Shown: positions 52,198-60,873 of the stretch, in pieces
Position numbering within the stretch: position 1 is the stretch's first letter
How the letters are laid out: each line of letters starts with the position of its first letter
NCBI GenBank assembly: GCA_016218715.1
Contig: JACRDG010000099.1
Span: 21,880-85,879 of the forward strand
Source of the DNA: Desulfomonile tiedjei
GTDB taxonomy: Bacteria > Desulfobacterota > Desulfomonilia > Desulfomonilales > Desulfomonilaceae
Direction of reading: 5' to 3'
Length of the DNA stretch: 64,000 nucleotides
The notes under the pieces: generated by a model
What the model saw: only the letters and a program-made list of their open reading frames with translations
What the model was told of the DNA's origin: nothing
Database searches by the model: none
Translations under genes and position numbers: made by a program

Positions 52198-53445
52198 TTA
52201 GAACTTCTTGCCGGCGGCCCAGCGGTAGATGTTTTCTGCAGCTTTGAAGTGGCGGCGGGTGTTGAGGACCACGACCAGTTGATCCTTTGCGTCGTCCTTG
52301 AAGTGGGCGACGATGCATCGGCCGGCCATGTTGGTGAAGCCGGTCTTGGCACCGACGATGGGAAGGTTCCCGTAGAGGAGCTTGATGTTGGATGCGAGAC
52401 GGTACTTCCGGGGGATATCGTTACGCGTCGTTACCGTACAGGTCTTCGTGCTGGTGATCTCGCTGATGAGGGGATAATTAAACGCGTGACGGGCGATCAG
52501 GGCCACGTCCTTGGCCGACGCGACATTGGGTTTGGTCGCTTCGAGGGCTTTGCCGTCTCTCCTGCCCAGGATGACCTTCATGTCCAGCCCACTCGGGGTA
52601 AAGAGCGCAGTCGAGGACGCGCCGAGACTGGTTGCCTTTCGGTTCATGGCCTTCAAGAAAGCCGCGCGGCCCCCTTTGGGGTACGCACACGCGAGTGCTT
52701 CCGCACAATCGTTACCCGATTCCATGAGCATGCCGTGCAGCAGGTCGTTCACCGTGAACAGATCGCGGGGTCGAATGCCTACCTTGTGGGGCGGGACTTC
52801 AACGATATCCTCGGGCACTTCCACGATCTGATCGAGTTTCATCTCATCGAGAACCACCATCGCGGTAAGCAGTTTCGTGATGCTTGCGATGGGGAGCGGC
52901 TCGGAAATGTTCTTGGCCAGAATCACCTTGTCTGCCGCGCAGTCGAGACAGTACATCGCCTTGGCCGGGATATTGGGGCCTGACGCGGCAGGCTTGCCCT
53001 TGGCTTCGGCAGCGGGGGGCTTCGGCATCGATCTCTTGGCTGCCAGCGCGCTGCCAGTGCCGCGCGGGGGGGCCGAGGGCCTCTCGTGCCGATCCACGGG
53101 AAGCGCAGCCTTCATGCTTGCCAGCAAAGGCCTGGGTTTCAAGGAGGAAACCTCGGTCTCCGCACGGGCAGCGCCTCTCCGAACTTGCGCGGTGGACCCT
53201 TCGCCTGCGTGGGGCGATTCGACAGCCCGAGCCACGGCCGGCCTGGGAGTAGCATTCTTGTTCTTTGTCACAACCGACACTTTCGGTTGGCGCTGCAGTG
53301 TGTCGTACTGAGGCTTGCCGATGCGAGCGGCAATATCCTGGACAGAGCCCGACCAGCGGGCAGGCTCGAAGGCCGCGGCATAAGACGGGGCAAAGATCAA
53401 GATCGCCAGGATTGCCGGTATAGTCCGATAAAACACAGACTTCAC
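52198..53445 (-). CDS. Exported D-alanyl-D-alanine carboxypeptidase/endopeptidase (PBP5/7-like)
   Basis: 415 residues from a GTG start. Signal peptide (VFYRTIPAILAILIFAPSYAAAFE), a 130-residue Ala/Pro/Lys-rich linker, then an S11 serine peptidase domain with SITK (S-x-x-K), SGN (S-x-N) and KTGFT (K-T-G), in order and at normal spacing. Ends shortly after the catalytic domain, lacking the PBP5 C-terminal beta domain and amphipathic anchor, so it resembles PBP7. It trims peptidoglycan peptides in the periplasm. The basic linker may help it reach the wall. Confidence 0.9.
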   Translation of the reverse strand: MKSVFYRTIPAILAILIFAPSYAAAFEPARWSGSVQDIAARIGKPQYDTLQRQPKVSVVTKNKNATPRPAVARAVESPHAGEGSTAQVRRGAARAETEVSSLKPRPLLASMKAALPVDRHERPSAPPRGTGSALAAKRSMPKPPAAEAKGKPAASGPNIPAKAMYCLDCAADKVILAKNISEPLPIASITKLLTAMVVLDEMKLDQIVEVPEDIVEVPPHKVGIRPRDLFTVNDLLHGMLMESGNDCAEALACAYPKGGRAAFLKAMNRKATSLGASSTALFTPSGLDMKVILGRRDGKALEATKPNVASAKDVALIARHAFNYPLISEITSTKTCTVTTRNDIPRKYRLASNIKLLYGNLPIVGAKTGFTNMAGRCIVAHFKDDAKDQLVVVLNTRRHFKAAENIYRWAAGKKF

Positions 53446-53603
53446 TCCGGTTCAGGGTGGCCCGGTGGGTGGGGCCCGAAAAACTATTACTTCAGAAAAG
53501 CTTCATGATCCAAACAAATTAATCGGATGATCTGAACATTAGCGTGATCATCCGAACAACATACGAAAAAATATACGTTAAATCACCATCTGTCAACAGA
53601 AAC

Positions 53604-54443
53604 TTAGAGTGATCCGTTGAATCGCGTCGGGGTCACTCCCTGGAAGCAGTCCGGTTCCGGAGAGAAGTCTTTTTCGATCAACGCGTACGCGCTGTGGTTG
53701 TGAATCGACTCGAAGGTCTCGGCTTCAATACGGTACCACGGGAAGTTGTTCTTCTCCCGGAGGCGAGACAGAGCCGAACGAACCACGTCTTCCACGAACA
53801 TCGGGTTGTCGTATGCCTTTTCGGTCACGAACTTCTCGTCGGGTCTCTTGAGAAGCGAGTACACTTCCGAGCTGACCGAAGACTCGACGATTTCGATAAT
53901 CTCTTCGATCCAGAAGAACTTCTTGAATCTGAGTTGTACCCGAACGAGCCCCCGTTGGTTGTGTGCGCCGTATTCGGAGATTTCCTTGGAGCACGGGCAT
54001 ACGGTGGTCACCGGGACCTCCACCCCCACGATGAGATCGAAACGGTCTGCCAAGGCCCCTCTCATGAAACATGTGTACGACATGAGCCCCGGCGTGCCGG
54101 TGACTGGCGCCATCTTATCTATGAAATAGGGGAATTCCACGTTCATGTGTGCGCTTTGGGCTTGCAGCTTGCCTTTGGTCTTCTCGAGGATCTCCTGAAA
54201 TTTTTCCATGGAGATCTCACCTCGGAACTCGTTCAAGACCTCAATGAAGCGACTCATGTGAGTCCCTTTGAACAGATGCGGGAGGCTTACAAAGAGGTCG
54301 AAGAGGCCGACGGTATGCTGGTACCCTTTCTGGCGGTCCTTGACCCGGATCGGATAGCGCAAGCCCTTTACTCCGACCTTGTCGATAGGAATCTGGCGGG
54401 TGTCCGGGGAGCTTTGAATGTCGGGAATGAGAATCCTGTCCAA
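53604..54443 (-). CDS. folE2: GTP cyclohydrolase FolE2 (type IB)
   Basis: 279 residues from TTG 54443 with a GGAG site seven bases upstream (DRILIPDIQSSPDTRQIPIDKVGVKGLRYPI at the start). The active-site blocks are VPVTTVCPCSKEISEYGAHNQRG and FVEDVVRSALSRL; C-terminal ESIHNHSAYAL completes the T-fold. It makes 7,8-dihydroneopterin triphosphate, the first step to folate and, with QueD, to queuosine. Unlike FolE1 it works with metals other than Zn. queD lies 125 bases upstream on the same strand. Confidence 0.93.
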   Translation of the reverse strand: MDRILIPDIQSSPDTRQIPIDKVGVKGLRYPIRVKDRQKGYQHTVGLFDLFVSLPHLFKGTHMSRFIEVLNEFRGEISMEKFQEILEKTKGKLQAQSAHMNVEFPYFIDKMAPVTGTPGLMSYTCFMRGALADRFDLIVGVEVPVTTVCPCSKEISEYGAHNQRGLVRVQLRFKKFFWIEEIIEIVESSVSSEVYSLLKRPDEKFVTEKAYDNPMFVEDVVRSALSRLREKNNFPWYRIEAETFESIHNHSAYALIEKDFSPEPDCFQGVTPTRFNGSL

Positions 54444-54568
54444 TGAATATCTCCGTTGGGCGCGTACGTCAGTTTCAGGATCGAGGAGGCCCCACCCTGG
54501 CGCGGTTACCCGGGCGGTGGAGATCCTGCGGTCACGGGCCGGCGCGGTGCCTGATCACCTCTGGTCGC

Positions 54569-54940
54569 TCAGTCTCGCATGAACGTCGCGCGGGACGTCT
54601 CCGATTCCCAGACCGAGATGCTGTGGAGCATCCCTGCCCGTGTTCCCATTCGACGCGCGATTTCTTCAAAGATGTGTGCTGCAACATTTTCTGCGGATGG
54701 TTCGATTTTGTCAAACGGGGGCTGATCGTTAAGGAACCGATGATCGAGGCGGTCAAGGACTTCACCGCTGATTTCTTTTAGTTCTATGAAATCTATCACC
54801 ATGCCGCCTTTTCCGGGAGAGTGCGCTCGGACCGCGACATGGACCCGGTAGTTGTGACCGTGAAGTTGCTCGCACTTCCCCTTATACTCCCTGAGACGGT
54901 GTGCGGCAGAGAAATGTGCGATAATCTCTATTTCATACAT
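54569..54940 (-). CDS. queD: 6-carboxy-5,6,7,8-tetrahydropterin synthase QueD
   Basis: 123 residues, T-fold. Metal-binding histidines are in FSAAHRL and EQLHGHNYRVH, and the catalytic Cys is in KGKCEQLHGH, separating QueD from PTPS-III. The C-terminal VWESETSRATF is typical. It converts dihydroneopterin triphosphate to the queuosine/preQ0 precursor. A perfect aggagg site precedes the ATG. Other que genes are not in the window. Confidence 0.94.
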   Translation of the reverse strand: MYEIEIIAHFSAAHRLREYKGKCEQLHGHNYRVHVAVRAHSPGKGGMVIDFIELKEISGEVLDRLDHRFLNDQPPFDKIEPSAENVAAHIFEEIARRMGTRAGMLHSISVWESETSRATFMRD

Positions 54941-55037
54941 ACCTGGACCTCCTGTGGTGAGGCGAGGCGTTACTCATACAAAACTTTATCATATGCGCTG
55001 AACTTCTCGATTCTGTCAAGGAAATTCCAAAAAGACA

Positions 55038-55066
55038 TTGACAATGTCTCTCAGATAGCGCTATAT
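55038..55066 (+). promoter_or_regulatory. Promoter of the HtrA-like protease gene
   Basis: TTGACA (55038-55043), 17-base spacer, CTATAT (55061-55066), about 75 bases before the ATG. A good housekeeping match in the divergent queD/protease region. Confidence 0.5.
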
Positions 55067-55141
55067 CCTCTTTCGTCTGTACGGAACACCGCGTCCGCCT
55101 CTCTTGGCAACGCGCCGGAACCCGTTTGAAGGAGTTCTTGA

Positions 55142-56155
55142 ATGACGGCTCTCCGACTGCGCATGCTCGTGACGAGCTTCTGTCTGATTCCTGGCATATT
55201 GGCTCTGTCTGCGGTCGTCTCTGCTCAAGAACCGGCCCTCCGCAGAGCCGCAACCTCTCCCGTGGCGCCTACGATCAAAGATTACCGCACCGCGCCCGGA
55301 GAAGGCAAGACGGATCGGGCAGGCAAGAGCAGGATAGGCCTCTCACCGATTCCGTACCGGCCGGAGGCTGCAGAAAGCGCGGCGAAGGACTCGTCACTGC
55401 GCCGGGCACAGTTCCCGGATCTTCGGGATTTGGTCAAGAAAGTGAATCGATCGGTCGTCTCGATCCGTATGCTGGACGGCAATTCGAAGTTTTCGATCGG
55501 AGGCCTCGGGTTTCCGGGAGATTCGGCTGGAAAAGCGATGGGCTACGGTTCGGGCTTCCTGATCTCCCGGGACGGGCACATTGTGACCAACGAGCATGTG
55601 CTCCGGAACGGGACGCGTGTGGAAGTGGAAGTGCTCGGAGGAGAGAAGTTTGCCGCGCGGATACTGTTCAAGGACAAGAAGAACGATCTCGCCCTTCTCA
55701 AGATAGATGCCACGGACCTCCAGCCCGTCACTCTGGGCGATTCAGAGAACGTCGATCTGGGAGAATGGGTCGTGGGAATAGGCAATCCGTACGGAATCGG
55801 CCAGTCCGTCATGATAGGGATTGTCAGTGCGCAGAAAAGACAGATTCCCGGATCGGGTTATCCACCGCTGATCCAGATCGATGCTGCGATGAATCTGGGC
55901 AATTCCGGCGGGCCGTTGTTCAATTTGGACGGCGAAGTGATCGGCGTCAACACAATCCTGCTCTGGAAGAGCCAAGGAATAGGGTTTGCCACTCCGATCA
56001 ACATAGCGAAAGAATTTCTGCACAGTAGGCAACAGGCATGGATGAAGGCAGCCGCGGCCTCGACGCAAGGCGTCATCGGGCCGGCTGAGGATCAACCTCG
56101 GGGGAGACCCGATTTCTTCAACCCCCTGGATCCTCCGTGGAGATCCGAACCCTGA
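55142..56155 (+). CDS. Exported trypsin-like serine protease, HtrA-related, without PDZ domain
   Basis: 337 residues. Signal peptide (MTALRLRMLVTSFCLIPGILALSAVVSAQ), a 70-residue basic linker, then a chymotrypsin fold with H152 in VTNEHVL, D182 in NDLALLKID and S255 in LGNSGGPL. The sequence ends about 75 residues after the Ser, in a Pro-rich tail (DFFNPLDPPWRSEP), so the PDZ domains of DegP/DegS are absent. Without PDZ it cannot be gated in the usual way; it may be constitutive or act on local clients. gaaggag ribosome site. Monocistronic. Confidence 0.88.
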   Translation: MTALRLRMLVTSFCLIPGILALSAVVSAQEPALRRAATSPVAPTIKDYRTAPGEGKTDRAGKSRIGLSPIPYRPEAAESAAKDSSLRRAQFPDLRDLVKKVNRSVVSIRMLDGNSKFSIGGLGFPGDSAGKAMGYGSGFLISRDGHIVTNEHVLRNGTRVEVEVLGGEKFAARILFKDKKNDLALLKIDATDLQPVTLGDSENVDLGEWVVGIGNPYGIGQSVMIGIVSAQKRQIPGSGYPPLIQIDAAMNLGNSGGPLFNLDGEVIGVNTILLWKSQGIGFATPINIAKEFLHSRQQAWMKAAAASTQGVIGPAEDQPRGRPDFFNPLDPPWRSEP

Positions 56156-56341
56156 AGCCAACCATCAGAGCCGCCAACGGCAGCGAACCATAAAGATGCC
56201 CCGGCGCCCTCACTTCATCCCTCTGCCAAAGCGAGCCCCTCAGGGCCGGGCCATCCAATCGGATATCATTATCTTAGCAACTGCGAACCCGGAAAGGCGC
56301 CGCGACGCCGACCGGTGGTCGAATTTCCCGAGTGTGGGTAC

Positions 56342-57763
56342 ATGATGCGTAGCAAGAAACCATCCGAAAAAACGAAAGCACTGAGAGAAAGACTGCTCAG
56401 AGAGCCGGTAAGGACCTGGGATACGCTGACCGAGGCGGAAAAGAACGAGGTGCAGGCGTACTCCCGGGATTACCTGGCATTCCTCAATCGGAACCGTACC
56501 GAGAGGAAGGCGGTCGAGTCATTCGTGAATCTGGCTTCGAGAAAGGGATTCCGAAACTTGGACGGTGGCAGGACAAAACCGTCCCGGGTGTTTCAGTTGT
56601 TCCGCGGCAAGGTGCTCGCAGTCGCGGTCGTGGGATCGCGGCCTCTTACCGAGGGGATGAGGCTCATCGCGTCACACGTGGACAGCCCGAGACTGGACCT
56701 CAAGCCGAACCCTCTGTACGAGGATACCGGTCTGGCCCTTCTCAAGAGTCATTATTACGGAGGGGTCAAGAAGTATCACTGGGTTGCGCGGTCGTTGGCT
56801 CTCTGCGGCGTGGTGGTTCGCAAGGACGGGGTGCCCGTGGAGGTGGAGGTCGGCCTTGCGCCTGAGGATCCCATTCTCACTATACCCGATCTTCTCCCCC
56901 ATCTCTCGCGCAAGCAGATGGAGCAGAAAGCCTCGGAATTCTTGCCCGGCGAAAACCTCAATCTTATCGTCGGGTCGACGCCGTACCCGGACAAGGAGAC
57001 GGAAGACCGGGTGAAGCTGGCTGTTCTGGAACTCCTGGAAAAGAAATACGGCATCATCGAGGAGGACTTCGTTTCAGCAGAGATTCAGGTGGTGCCGGCG
57101 GAATCTGCCCGAGAAGCGGGCCTGGACCGAAGTCTTCTCGCCGGGTACGGCCAGGACGATCGTGTCTGTGCGTACACGTCCTTTACCGCAATGCTCGAAT
57201 CGACCCGCCCCAAGCACACCGCGGTCGCGATCTTCTACGATAAGGAAGAGATCGGAAGCGAAGGCAATACCGGGGCTCAATCCCGTTTCCTTGAGATGTT
57301 CCTCACGATGCTCATGGAGAAGTCGGGGCTCGAACCGTCTCCCACGAATCTGCACAGGGTCTTCTTCAACGGCAAGGCTCTGTCCGCGGACGTAACTGCG
57401 GCGATAGATCCCACGTACCCGGAAGTGTACGAGAAACGCAACAATGCGCGCTTGGGCTATGGGATCAATGTTACCAAATATACCGGTCACGGGGGCAAGT
57501 ACCTCGCATCGGATGCCAATGCCGAGTATGCAGGGTGGGTCCGCAAGCTCTTCAACGATTCCGGGATTGCTTGGCAGGCGGCCGCATCGGGGAAAGTGGA
57601 CGAGGGCGGAGGCGGCACGGTGGCAAAGTTCCTCGCGAAGAGCGGCATGGAGATTATTGACTGCGGGCCTCCGTTGCTGGGGATGCACTCGCCGCTGGAA
57701 CTGAGTGCCAAGGACGACGTCTGGATGTGTCACCGAGCGTACAAAGCCTTCCTGAACAGTTGA
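56342..57763 (+). CDS. M18-family aminopeptidase (ApeB-like)
   Basis: 473 residues from ATG 56342. Co-catalytic metal ligands of the M18 fold are visible: His in IASHVDSPRLDLKPNPL, then DKEEIGSEGNTGAQSRF (Glu/Asp ligands), ALSADVTAAIDPTYPEVYEKRN and the closing LLGMHSPLELSAKDDVWMC. These dodecameric zinc/cobalt enzymes remove N-terminal acidic or neutral residues in the cytoplasm. Length is that of the bacterial probable M18 aminopeptidase 1 group. A start three bases downstream (56345) is equally possible; the GTG at 56315 is not supported. Confidence 0.9.
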   Translation: MMRSKKPSEKTKALRERLLREPVRTWDTLTEAEKNEVQAYSRDYLAFLNRNRTERKAVESFVNLASRKGFRNLDGGRTKPSRVFQLFRGKVLAVAVVGSRPLTEGMRLIASHVDSPRLDLKPNPLYEDTGLALLKSHYYGGVKKYHWVARSLALCGVVVRKDGVPVEVEVGLAPEDPILTIPDLLPHLSRKQMEQKASEFLPGENLNLIVGSTPYPDKETEDRVKLAVLELLEKKYGIIEEDFVSAEIQVVPAESAREAGLDRSLLAGYGQDDRVCAYTSFTAMLESTRPKHTAVAIFYDKEEIGSEGNTGAQSRFLEMFLTMLMEKSGLEPSPTNLHRVFFNGKALSADVTAAIDPTYPEVYEKRNNARLGYGINVTKYTGHGGKYLASDANAEYAGWVRKLFNDSGIAWQAAASGKVDEGGGGTVAKFLAKSGMEIIDCGPPLLGMHSPLELSAKDDVWMCHRAYKAFLNS

Positions 57764-58610
57764 CGCGCCACTTGCCGTCTTCATGAATCCCCCGTCGGTG
57801 GGTCGGAGGTCCCGACTGCTCGTACCGCCGATCGACAGAGCTCGGGTATCATACTGACCCGCGAATCAAAAAGTGGTACTGCCGATGGGCGCTCCTGGGA
57901 GGTCTCCGGAGCCTAGTCAGGCTGTGCCGTTCGTAGCGGAGGAGACCTCCCACGAAAAATCCTTGGCGCGCCCTCGCACATTACTTGTTTAAAAGCGAAT
58001 TGGTATCAGCGTTTCAGTCTGCAGTTTCCTGGAGGCTGATTTCTCTACAGTCCCGACCGCGGCATCGTCAGAAAAAAGCTCACACCTGTCCCTTCCCTGT
58101 GATAAATTATAAATGCGGTGGATTAGCGCCGCGAGACGACAAGAGGGGGGTCTAGCGGAAAGACGCGACGGGAGCTGGTTTCTCGAATGATAGTTGCTGC
58201 GCATAGCCTAGCTCCTCTTGGATGAAACCCAGAAAACAAACTGACCGTCCTGGTATGCCGAGGCGACGGGAGGAACCGGAAGTGCCCATTATCACACAGC
58301 CTTCCGGAAAAGGATCGCACCGATCCGGTCGGGTGCGCCGCGCGCAAAACCCGGTAAGGCCGGCTGCCTGTTCCGCTGGCTCAACTGCGGCAAATCATCT
58401 GGCCGGCATGACCTTTTTAGGCGCGTCTGCAACCCGCGAGGGCACTTTACGACCAACGACGGAGCGAACCGGTTGGAAACCGTCGTTGGCAAACCGTATG
58501 GAAAGCGCAGCGAAATCGGCTTGAAACGCTGCAGCCACTTCAGGCACCTCAACGCCCGCAACATCCGATCTTCGAAAGACCAACCGCAGGGGCCAGAGGG
58601 GGGAGCTATC
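57764..58610. other. Long intergenic region with two strong inverted repeats
   Basis: No supported gene in about 850 bases. It contains GGGAGGTCTCC (57897-57907) facing GGAGACCTCCC (57941-57951), a perfect 11-base inverted repeat, and CCAACGACGG (58453-58462) facing CCGTCGTTGG (58480-58489), a perfect 10-base stem around agcgaaccggttggaaa. The second lies 120 bases before the kinase start and could be in its leader. A 100-codon plus ORF (58222-58524) lacks a ribosome site and is basic and unstructured; I do not call it. Confidence 0.5.
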
Positions 58611-60263
58611 ATGACACGCAAGCAGGTCCTCGTGGTAGATGACGAGTCGGCAAACAGGGAACTGATAGAAGCCCTGCTGGACCCACTCGGATGGGATTCC
58701 GTCTTAGCCGAGGACGGGGTCAGTGCCCTGGAAAAACTCAATCCTCAGATCGACGTGATCCTCCTCGACATCATCATGCCCGGGCTCGATGGTTTTGAGG
58801 TGGCACGGCAGATTCGGGAGCACCCGCAATGCGGGGACACGCCGATCATCATGGTGACCAGTCTCACCAGGAGGGAGGATCGTCTGCGCGCGGTCGAGGT
58901 GGGCGCCAATGATTTCATCAGCAAGCCCATTGATCGGGTGGAGTTGCAGACGAGAATCGGGTCCCTGCTCAAGATGAAAGAGGCTCAGGATGCCATAAAA
59001 CTCCACCGAGCCGAACTCGAGATCACCGTGGGAAAGCGCACGGCCTCCTTGCTGGAGAGTGAAAGGCGATACAAACGCCTCTACCAGGAATCCAAGAAGC
59101 GGGAGGCACTGTACCGCTCCTTCGTGAATGCTTCTGCTGATGCGGTGGTAGTGTATGACATCGAAGGACGGGTTCAGCATGTCAGTCCTTCGTTCACGCG
59201 CATGTTCGGGTGGTCTCTGGAGGAGCTTGAGGGGAGGCGGGTCCCCTATGTTCCGGAAGATCAGAGGGAAGCCACTATGGAACTCGTCAACCGCGTGCTC
59301 TTGGGAAACACCCCGATCAGCAGCCTCGAGACCCAACGACACGCCAAGGACGGGACGATGCTGGATGTAAGCGTCAGCGCAGCTCGCTTTAACGATCACA
59401 ACGGCAATGCTTCCGGTATCGTGACCATCATTCGGGATATCAGTGCGTTCAAGGCGATTGAACGTGCCAGAAGACGGGCGGTCCACCATCTGTCACACGA
59501 ATTGGTCACGCCGCTTGCCGTGATCAAGACTTCGGTTCGAAATCTCGCGGGATGGCAATTGACCCCCGAGGAGCGGGAAACGAATTTCAATCGGATTCAG
59601 CGTAACCTGCGGCGCCTTAAGGACATTCAGGAAATTGTCCAGGACATGGTCGCACCCCAGGAGTATCAGCCGACCACTTTTCATCTCGCTTCCGCGTTCA
59701 GGGAAATCGTCGAGGACCTGCGCGTCCAGAGTTCCCACAGGGAGGTGAATCTGGATTTGCTCGTGGATGACTCCGGCGAGGTCGAGATCATAGATCCGAG
59801 GGTCTTTGGCCTGGTCCTGCGCGGGTTGGTCAAGAACGCGATCGAGAACACGCCGGATGAGGGGCGAATCGTCCTTTCTTGCGAGAGAACCGCGGAGGGG
59901 ATGATGCTCACGGTGGCCGACCAAGGAATCGGGGTGAGTCCGGCCGATCGGGAGTTCATTTTCAACGCCTTTCACCACACGCAAGCCACCGAAGGCTACT
60001 CGACCAAGAACCCGTTTGATTTCAACGCAGGCGGCAAAGGTCTGGAACTCATGCGGCTGAAGATACTCTCCGAGAGCGGTTTTTTCGCCATTTCTTTCCG
60101 GAGTCGGCGGTGCCGGTGTGTGGCAGAGAATGGTTCCATTTGTCCGGGTCGCATATCCCGCTGTCGGCAGGTCCGCGATGCCCAAGAGTGCGCCGCGTCA
60201 GGAGGGACCACGTTTTCGGTGCGTTTTTTCGAGTCTCCGCAGCCATACAAGGGGCTTCCTTGA
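58611..60263 (+). CDS. Response regulator-PAS-histidine kinase with a five-Cys insertion in the ATPase domain
   Basis: 550 residues from ATG 58611 (ggggggagc site). Receiver domain 1-120 with D53 (LLDIIMPG) and K105 (ISKPID); coiled coil 125-165; PAS domain about 165-280 (YRSFVNASADAVVVYDIEGRVQHVS); HisKA H-box VHHLSHELVTP with H296; HATPase with N-box LVKNAIENTP (N409) and G-box ADQGIGVSP. Between GKGLELMRLK (475-484) and the final GGTTFSVRF (531-539) lies FAISFRSRRCRCVAENGSICPGRISRCRQVRDAQECAAS, with cysteines at 501, 503, 511, 518 and 527. That spacing suggests a bound metal or Fe-S cluster, or thiol sensing, close to the ATP lid. No dedicated output regulator is adjacent. Confidence 0.85.
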   Translation: MTRKQVLVVDDESANRELIEALLDPLGWDSVLAEDGVSALEKLNPQIDVILLDIIMPGLDGFEVARQIREHPQCGDTPIIMVTSLTRREDRLRAVEVGANDFISKPIDRVELQTRIGSLLKMKEAQDAIKLHRAELEITVGKRTASLLESERRYKRLYQESKKREALYRSFVNASADAVVVYDIEGRVQHVSPSFTRMFGWSLEELEGRRVPYVPEDQREATMELVNRVLLGNTPISSLETQRHAKDGTMLDVSVSAARFNDHNGNASGIVTIIRDISAFKAIERARRRAVHHLSHELVTPLAVIKTSVRNLAGWQLTPEERETNFNRIQRNLRRLKDIQEIVQDMVAPQEYQPTTFHLASAFREIVEDLRVQSSHREVNLDLLVDDSGEVEIIDPRVFGLVLRGLVKNAIENTPDEGRIVLSCERTAEGMMLTVADQGIGVSPADREFIFNAFHHTQATEGYSTKNPFDFNAGGKGLELMRLKILSESGFFAISFRSRRCRCVAENGSICPGRISRCRQVRDAQECAASGGTTFSVRFFESPQPYKGLP

Positions 60264-60873
60264 TCTCTGTCGCTGGCCCTCCGCAATGGTAACAAATAGG
60301 AGGGCGGACGCAACGCGCGGGCGAGAGACGAGTTCACGTGAGTGAACCCAAGTATTTCTCCTAAGCTCGCAAAGTTTTCGGTCGTCCTAAAATATGATAA
60401 GGCATATAACCTACACCTGGAGCTGACATAGCAGGCAATGGACTGGCCGATCAAAGCGACACTGATGGTCGAAAAAGAGGTTGCGCACGTGGGGAGAAAT
60501 ACTGTAAACTGAAAATGGGTCTGGAGGTCTACCGAAGATTCCCGGGAGGAGGGGCCGCTGTACCGTGCGAGAACCTCTCGCTGTCACTTGCTGGTGGATG
60601 GGGAGCTTGTTTCCGTACCGTGAAAGCGCCTTTTGACCCGGACCGGTGGGATGTTTCGGCTCATTTGAACGTGTCCTGACCCATACTTAAGCCTTTTCCA
60701 GATTTCCTGAAGGGCCCGTCACCCGCGTGGTAACGGCGGATTGCGGGCGCCAAGGGCCAAACTCGACCCGGCAAGCTCCAGGTATACCAGGCCGGGAACA
60801 CTGTGCTACAGGGTCTGCAAACCGTATGCGGGTAGTTCCGCAGACCCCAATCACGAGGCGGAGGTAGTCACAT
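60264..60873. other. Gap upstream of the thiolase gene, with an 8-bp inverted repeat
   Basis: About 610 bases without a supported gene. GGGTCTGC (60811-60818) faces GCAGACCC (60840-60847) across 21 bases, ending 26 bases before the thiolase ATG: a possible operator or leader hairpin for the thiolase/DUF35 pair. No clear -35/-10 or -24/-12 promoter found. Confidence 0.4.

Noticed and set aside
58222-58524. 100-codon plus-strand ORF MKPRKQTDRPGMPRRREEP
   Set aside because: No ribosome site, basic and disordered, and it runs through the inverted repeat at 58453-58489.
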